Origin: Rhizocola hellebori
Lineage (GTDB): Bacteria; Actinomycetota; Actinomycetes; Mycobacteriales; Micromonosporaceae
Assembly: GCF_016862955.1 (NCBI RefSeq)
Contig: NZ_BONY01000031.1
Span: 44,166-108,165 of the forward strand
Direction of reading: 5' to 3'
Length of the DNA stretch: 64,000 nt
Shown here piece by piece: positions 60,822-64,000 of this stretch (positions are counted from its first letter, which is position 1; each line of letters starts with the position of its first letter). Under the pieces are notes generated by a model. It was not told the DNA's origin. It did not search any database and was given only the letters and a program-made list of their open reading frames with translations. Position numbers and translations under genes: made by a program.

Positions 60822-62936
60822 ATGGCAAAACTTCCCCGTAGAGATCTCATCAAGGGTGCCGCCGCGACCGCGGTCGGGGCGGCCCTCGTCCCGGCGATCC
60901 CCGACTCCGCAACTGCCGCGCCTACTGCCGCGCCTTCGGCGCAGCGCTGCGACCTGCCGGGCGGCCGGGACTTTCCGAAAGTCGGCGGCAACCTGGGCAA
61001 CCAGAACTACTCCGCCCTGTCGCGCATCAACCGTGGCAACATCCGCAGGCTCGGTGCGACCTGGGTCAACCGCATCGAAGGCGGGCTGACCACCGGCACC
61101 AACCAGAGCACGGCGGTCGCCGTCGACGGCGTGCTCTACATCGAATCGGCGCTGGGCAATGTGCATGCGGTCGATGGCGTTACCGGTACCACAAAATGGG
61201 TCTATCAAACGACAAGAGGAACCCTGACCCGGCGCGGGGTTGGCGTCGGCGGCGGCATGGTGTTCACCATCGCCGGCGACAACTGGCTCATCGCCCTGGA
61301 CCAGGAAACCGGCGCCGTGGTCTGGGAGAGGCAGGTCGACGGCTACGGCAACGTGGAGAAGGTGGCGGTCACCTACCACGACGGCGTGCTGCATGTCGGC
61401 ACCAACGACGGCCCGCGCGGTGCTGCGCTCGCCATCGACGCGGGCAACGGCGATGTGCTCTGGCACTTCTGGGGCACGCCGGGGCCGGGCGAGCCCGGTC
61501 ACGAAACCTGGGAAGGCGAGTCGTGGCAGGAGGGCGGGGCGACGCCCTGGCTGCATCCGGCCATCGACCCGGAGCTGGGCCTGGTCTACTGGACCTTCGG
61601 CAACGCCCGCACCAGCCGCTCCGCGCAGGACGGCTCGACGCGCGGTGGCCAGAACCTTTTCGCCAACTCGATTGTCGCGCTGGACCTGAAGACCGGCGAA
61701 TACAGATGGCACTTCCAATCGATCCACCACGACATCTGGGACATGGACAACACCATGGCCCCCGTCCTCGCCGACGTGCGCATCCGCGGCCGGATGCGCA
61801 AACTCGTCTACTACGGCAGCAAGTCCGGCATGTACTTCGTGCTCGACCGGCGTGACGGCTCAGCTCCCCTCGGGATAGACGAGCTGCCGGTGCCGCAGGA
61901 GCCGAGGCAGAAGACGTGGCCGACCCAGCCCTTCCCGCGCCAGGGGCCGTGGACCGAACATCAGGTGGTGGCACAGCCGTTGGGCACCACCGTTCCCGGC
62001 GACCCGAACCGGGCCGTGCCCAACTATCGGACCGGCCCGATCTATTCGGCGCACTGGGATGAGCCGATCCTGACCACCCCCGGTCACGGTGGCGGAGCCG
62101 ACTGGAACCATCAGTCGTTCAGCCACAGCACCGGTCTGGTCTACACCGGCTACGGCTACGTCGCCTCCGCCCACTCCCTGACCGAGGCCAGCAACGGGCT
62201 GCGGCCGCCGGGGGAGTACCAGACCGGTGGCGTCGTCGCCGTGGAGGCGAGCAGCAACGAGGTCCGCTGGCGTCGGCGCATGCCCTACTCGCTCGCGCAC
62301 GGCAACGGCATCCTCACCACGGCAAGCGATCTGCTGTTCATTGGCCAACCCGACGGGTACCTGATCTGCCTTGACGCCCGCCATGGCCAGGAGCTGTGGC
62401 GGTTCCAGACCGGTGCCGCCATCAGCAGCAGCCCCATCATGTACGAAGTGGACGGTCAGCAATACCTGGCGGTCTACGCCGGCGGGACCGGAATCCCCTA
62501 CGGCAACTCCGCACCGCGCGGCGACTTCCTGTGGGCGTTCAAAGTCGGCGGCTCGGTCGCGCCGGCCCCGGCACCCGCACCGCCCGTGGTCCGGCGTCCC
62601 GTTTCCGGCGGCCCGGTCGAGGGCGCCGCCGTCGCCAACACCGTCGTCATCGGCCGCACCTACAATCCCACCACCGGCCAGTACGGGGCGACCGAGTCCA
62701 CCGGCGTGAATGGCATGGGCCCCACCCATCTGCGGGTCCCGGTCGGCACTGCCGTCACCTTCACCAACCACGCCGGCAACGCGGGAGTCCGTGGCGCGAC
62801 GCAGTTCTTCGAAGGACTCTTCGACGTCCGGCTCGCCCCCGGCGAGTCGTTCACGTTCACCTTCACCGCCGCCGGCGAGTACTTCTTCAACGACCCGGGC
62901 AGCCCACGCTCCACCGGAAAGATCGAGGTCTACTAG
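60822..62936 (+). CDS. Tat-exported PQQ-dependent dehydrogenase with C-terminal cupredoxin-like domain
   Basis: 704 aa. Twin-arginine signal at residues 6-7 (RRDLIKGAAATAVGA). The eight-bladed PQQ propeller spans about 45-585, with blades such as VDGVLYIESALGNVHAVDGVTG, LDLKTGEYRWHFQSIHHDIWDMD and LLFIGQPDGYLICLDARHGQELWRFQTG. A Pro/Ala linker (about 583-595) leads to a plastocyanin-like domain (610-704: HLRVPVGTAVTFTNHAG, GESFTFTFTAAGEYFFND). That domain lacks the Cys and second His of a blue-copper site, so it likely no longer binds copper. No CxxCH haem motif. Substrate (alcohol, sugar) unknown. Confidence 0.9.
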   Translation: MAKLPRRDLIKGAAATAVGAALVPAIPDSATAAPTAAPSAQRCDLPGGRDFPKVGGNLGNQNYSALSRINRGNIRRLGATWVNRIEGGLTTGTNQSTAVAVDGVLYIESALGNVHAVDGVTGTTKWVYQTTRGTLTRRGVGVGGGMVFTIAGDNWLIALDQETGAVVWERQVDGYGNVEKVAVTYHDGVLHVGTNDGPRGAALAIDAGNGDVLWHFWGTPGPGEPGHETWEGESWQEGGATPWLHPAIDPELGLVYWTFGNARTSRSAQDGSTRGGQNLFANSIVALDLKTGEYRWHFQSIHHDIWDMDNTMAPVLADVRIRGRMRKLVYYGSKSGMYFVLDRRDGSAPLGIDELPVPQEPRQKTWPTQPFPRQGPWTEHQVVAQPLGTTVPGDPNRAVPNYRTGPIYSAHWDEPILTTPGHGGGADWNHQSFSHSTGLVYTGYGYVASAHSLTEASNGLRPPGEYQTGGVVAVEASSNEVRWRRRMPYSLAHGNGILTTASDLLFIGQPDGYLICLDARHGQELWRFQTGAAISSSPIMYEVDGQQYLAVYAGGTGIPYGNSAPRGDFLWAFKVGGSVAPAPAPAPPVVRRPVSGGPVEGAAVANTVVIGRTYNPTTGQYGATESTGVNGMGPTHLRVPVGTAVTFTNHAGNAGVRGATQFFEGLFDVRLAPGESFTFTFTAAGEYFFNDPGSPRSTGKIEVY

Positions 62937-63261
62937 CCGGCACATCGGTCGATGGCGGCAGGTCCCGCGCCGCCATCGACCAGCCCCGGCCGGGGCAAGC
63001 CAACACGCCGTCGGTGGCGATCTGGTCTCCCACCACCAGGCCCGGCTGCGGATCCAGAAAACGCTTGGTGCGAAAGGGCTTCCACGACTGCGCGTGATAG
63101 CGGCACCGCAACCCTTCGTCAGCGACGGGAAGCGTCAGCCGCCGCGCCGAATTGGTGGCGAACGCGACGACCTCCAGCCCCCGCACCCCCCGCGGCCGCA
63201 AAGACTCCACTAGAGCAAACACATCGCTGACCGCCCAGACACGGTGGCGTGGCACTCGCAT
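62887..63261 (-). pseudogene. decayed HAD-family (YqeG-like) phosphatase
   Basis: 124 aa with HAD motifs II-IV: VVAFATNSARR, YHAQSWKPFRTKRF (Lys) and GLVVGDQIATDG (Asp). Motif I with the nucleophile Asp (DxD) is missing: the sequence goes from LVESLRPRGVRG straight into motif II, as if some 40 residues were deleted in frame. After GDQIATDGVLA the ending differs from the usual RRLGW. It overlaps the end of the PQQ dehydrogenase gene, consistent with loss of function. Confidence 0.5.
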
Positions 63262-63305
63262 CAGCCAAGTATGCCCCCTGCCCGGTTGACCGTATCCTGC
63301 CAGGC

Positions 63306-63836
63306 ATGACCGAATTGCGCGTCGCACACACCTCGCAACTCGACCCGGCCGAGCTCGCCGCCGCTCGCGCACTGCTCTACGACGTGTTCGACGACATGTC
63401 CGAAGACGACTGGGAACACGCGCTGGGCGGAATGCACGCCCTGGTGAGCGACGGCGACACCGTCATCGGACACGGCTCGGTGATCCAACGCCGGCTCCTG
63501 CACGGCGGCCGCGCGCTCCGCACCGGCTACGTCGAAGCCGTAGCGGTGCGCCCCGACCGGCAACGCCAGGGAATCGGCAGCCTGCTAATGCGCGCCCTCG
63601 AAGACGTCATCGCCCGCGCCTACGATCTGGGCGCTCTGGGCGCCACAGACGAAGGCGCAGCCTTCTACCGCTCACGCGGCTGGCGCCCATGGCGCGGCCC
63701 AACCTCAGTCATCACCCCAACCGGACTAGTCCCCACCCCCGACGAGGACGGCAGCATCTACATCCTGCCCGGCCCCGTCCCCCTAGACCTGACCGGCCAC
63801 CTAACCTGCGACTGGCGCAACGGCGACGCCTGGTAA
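63306..63836 (+). CDS. GNAT N-acetyltransferase (AAC(2')-I-like)
   Basis: 176 aa. TELRVAHTSQLDPAELAAARALLYDVFDDMSEDDWEHALGGMHAL and GYVEAVAVRPDRQRQGIGSLLMRALEDVI (acetyl-CoA loop), LGALGATDEGAAFYRSRGW and WRPWRGPTSVITPTGLVPTPDEDGSIYILP match the aminoglycoside 2'-N-acetyltransferase AAC(2')-I group found in mycobacteria and other actinomycetes. Real substrate unknown. The start ATG follows CCAGGC, a weak site. Confidence 0.8.
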   Translation: MTELRVAHTSQLDPAELAAARALLYDVFDDMSEDDWEHALGGMHALVSDGDTVIGHGSVIQRRLLHGGRALRTGYVEAVAVRPDRQRQGIGSLLMRALEDVIARAYDLGALGATDEGAAFYRSRGWRPWRGPTSVITPTGLVPTPDEDGSIYILPGPVPLDLTGHLTCDWRNGDAW

Positions 63837-64000
63837 CACCCCACGCCCCACCCTTGGCTGCGGCCTGCGGGCCCTGCGGCACTGCGGGCCCTGCATCTCT
63901 GCGTTAGGGCGGTGGGGCAGAGATACAGCTGCCGTGGACCTTCCGCCGCCGCCGACTCTCGCCGCCCACCGCGCTACGTCTGCTTCTACCGGCCTTCGCC

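Noticed and set aside
62630..62936. Calling the C-terminal domain of the PQQ dehydrogenase a blue-copper electron carrier
   Set aside because: The Cys and second His ligands are absent.

Overview
The window is uniformly GC-rich, densely packed and full of GTG starts and 4-bp ATGA gene overlaps. It carries SigE-family sigma factors, a SARP/AfsR-type regulator, MMPL, TetR and IclR pairs and two-component pairs typical of a large-genome mycelial actinobacterium (Pseudonocardiales/Streptosporangiales-like; genus not determinable). I saw no rRNA, tRNA or CRISPR array. All identifications come from reading motifs in translations; no database search was run.

Layout. 1-5353: an exopolysaccharide operon resembling the Pel/galactosaminogalactan (GAG) pathway: the C-terminus of a putative Agd3-like deacetylase, a PelF-like GT4 transferase, a PelG-position membrane protein, a spherulin-4 (GH135-like) protein and a GH114 endo-galactosaminidase. 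5356-20580: lipoprotein, large membrane protein, two SigE-type sigma/membrane-protein pairs, a BNR-repeat/ubiquitin-like (MoaD fold) pair, a large SARP regulator, a NarL/HisKA_3 two-component pair and a Vps62-like protein. 20622-30741: FN3 secreted protein, then a copper operon read leftward (secreted DUF4352-like protein, a giant six-cupredoxin multicopper oxidase, CopC-CopD fusion, anchored protein) and a divergent small His/Gly/Asn-rich secreted peptide.

30766-44166 is the most unusual region. It holds a gene for sigma-54 (RpoN), a factor normally absent from Actinobacteria, carrying a Cys4 zinc-ribbon-like insert. Divergent from it is a near-perfect -24/-12 promoter preceded by inverted repeats at enhancer distance. 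That promoter precedes a tight seven-gene operon: two Glu-rich/Gly-zipper paralogues, an HEVGH metalloprotease-like protein, a 622-aa protein of unknown family, an AONS-like PLP enzyme, a TIM-barrel amidohydrolase and an M20 amidohydrolase. A GAFTGA-containing sigma-54 activator closes the far end. Factor, promoter, enhancer-like site, activator and target operon therefore lie within 12 kb, suggesting an autonomous, possibly horizontally acquired sigma-54 module. Two unrecognised coupled genes follow.

44184-56607: small secreted proteins, a LuxR-type regulator, VOC, GNAT and MFS genes, TetR/MMPL with repeated operators, ceramidase-like protein, a heterodimeric ABC exporter with strongly asymmetric ATPase sites and an IclR regulator. 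56827-62936: a compact PQQ biosynthesis operon (pqqA-pqqC-pqqDE fusion-pqqB) followed by a ThuA-like secreted protein and a Tat-exported PQQ dehydrogenase with a C-terminal cupredoxin-like domain, so cofactor synthesis and a user enzyme are together. The end holds a decayed HAD phosphatase and a GNAT gene.
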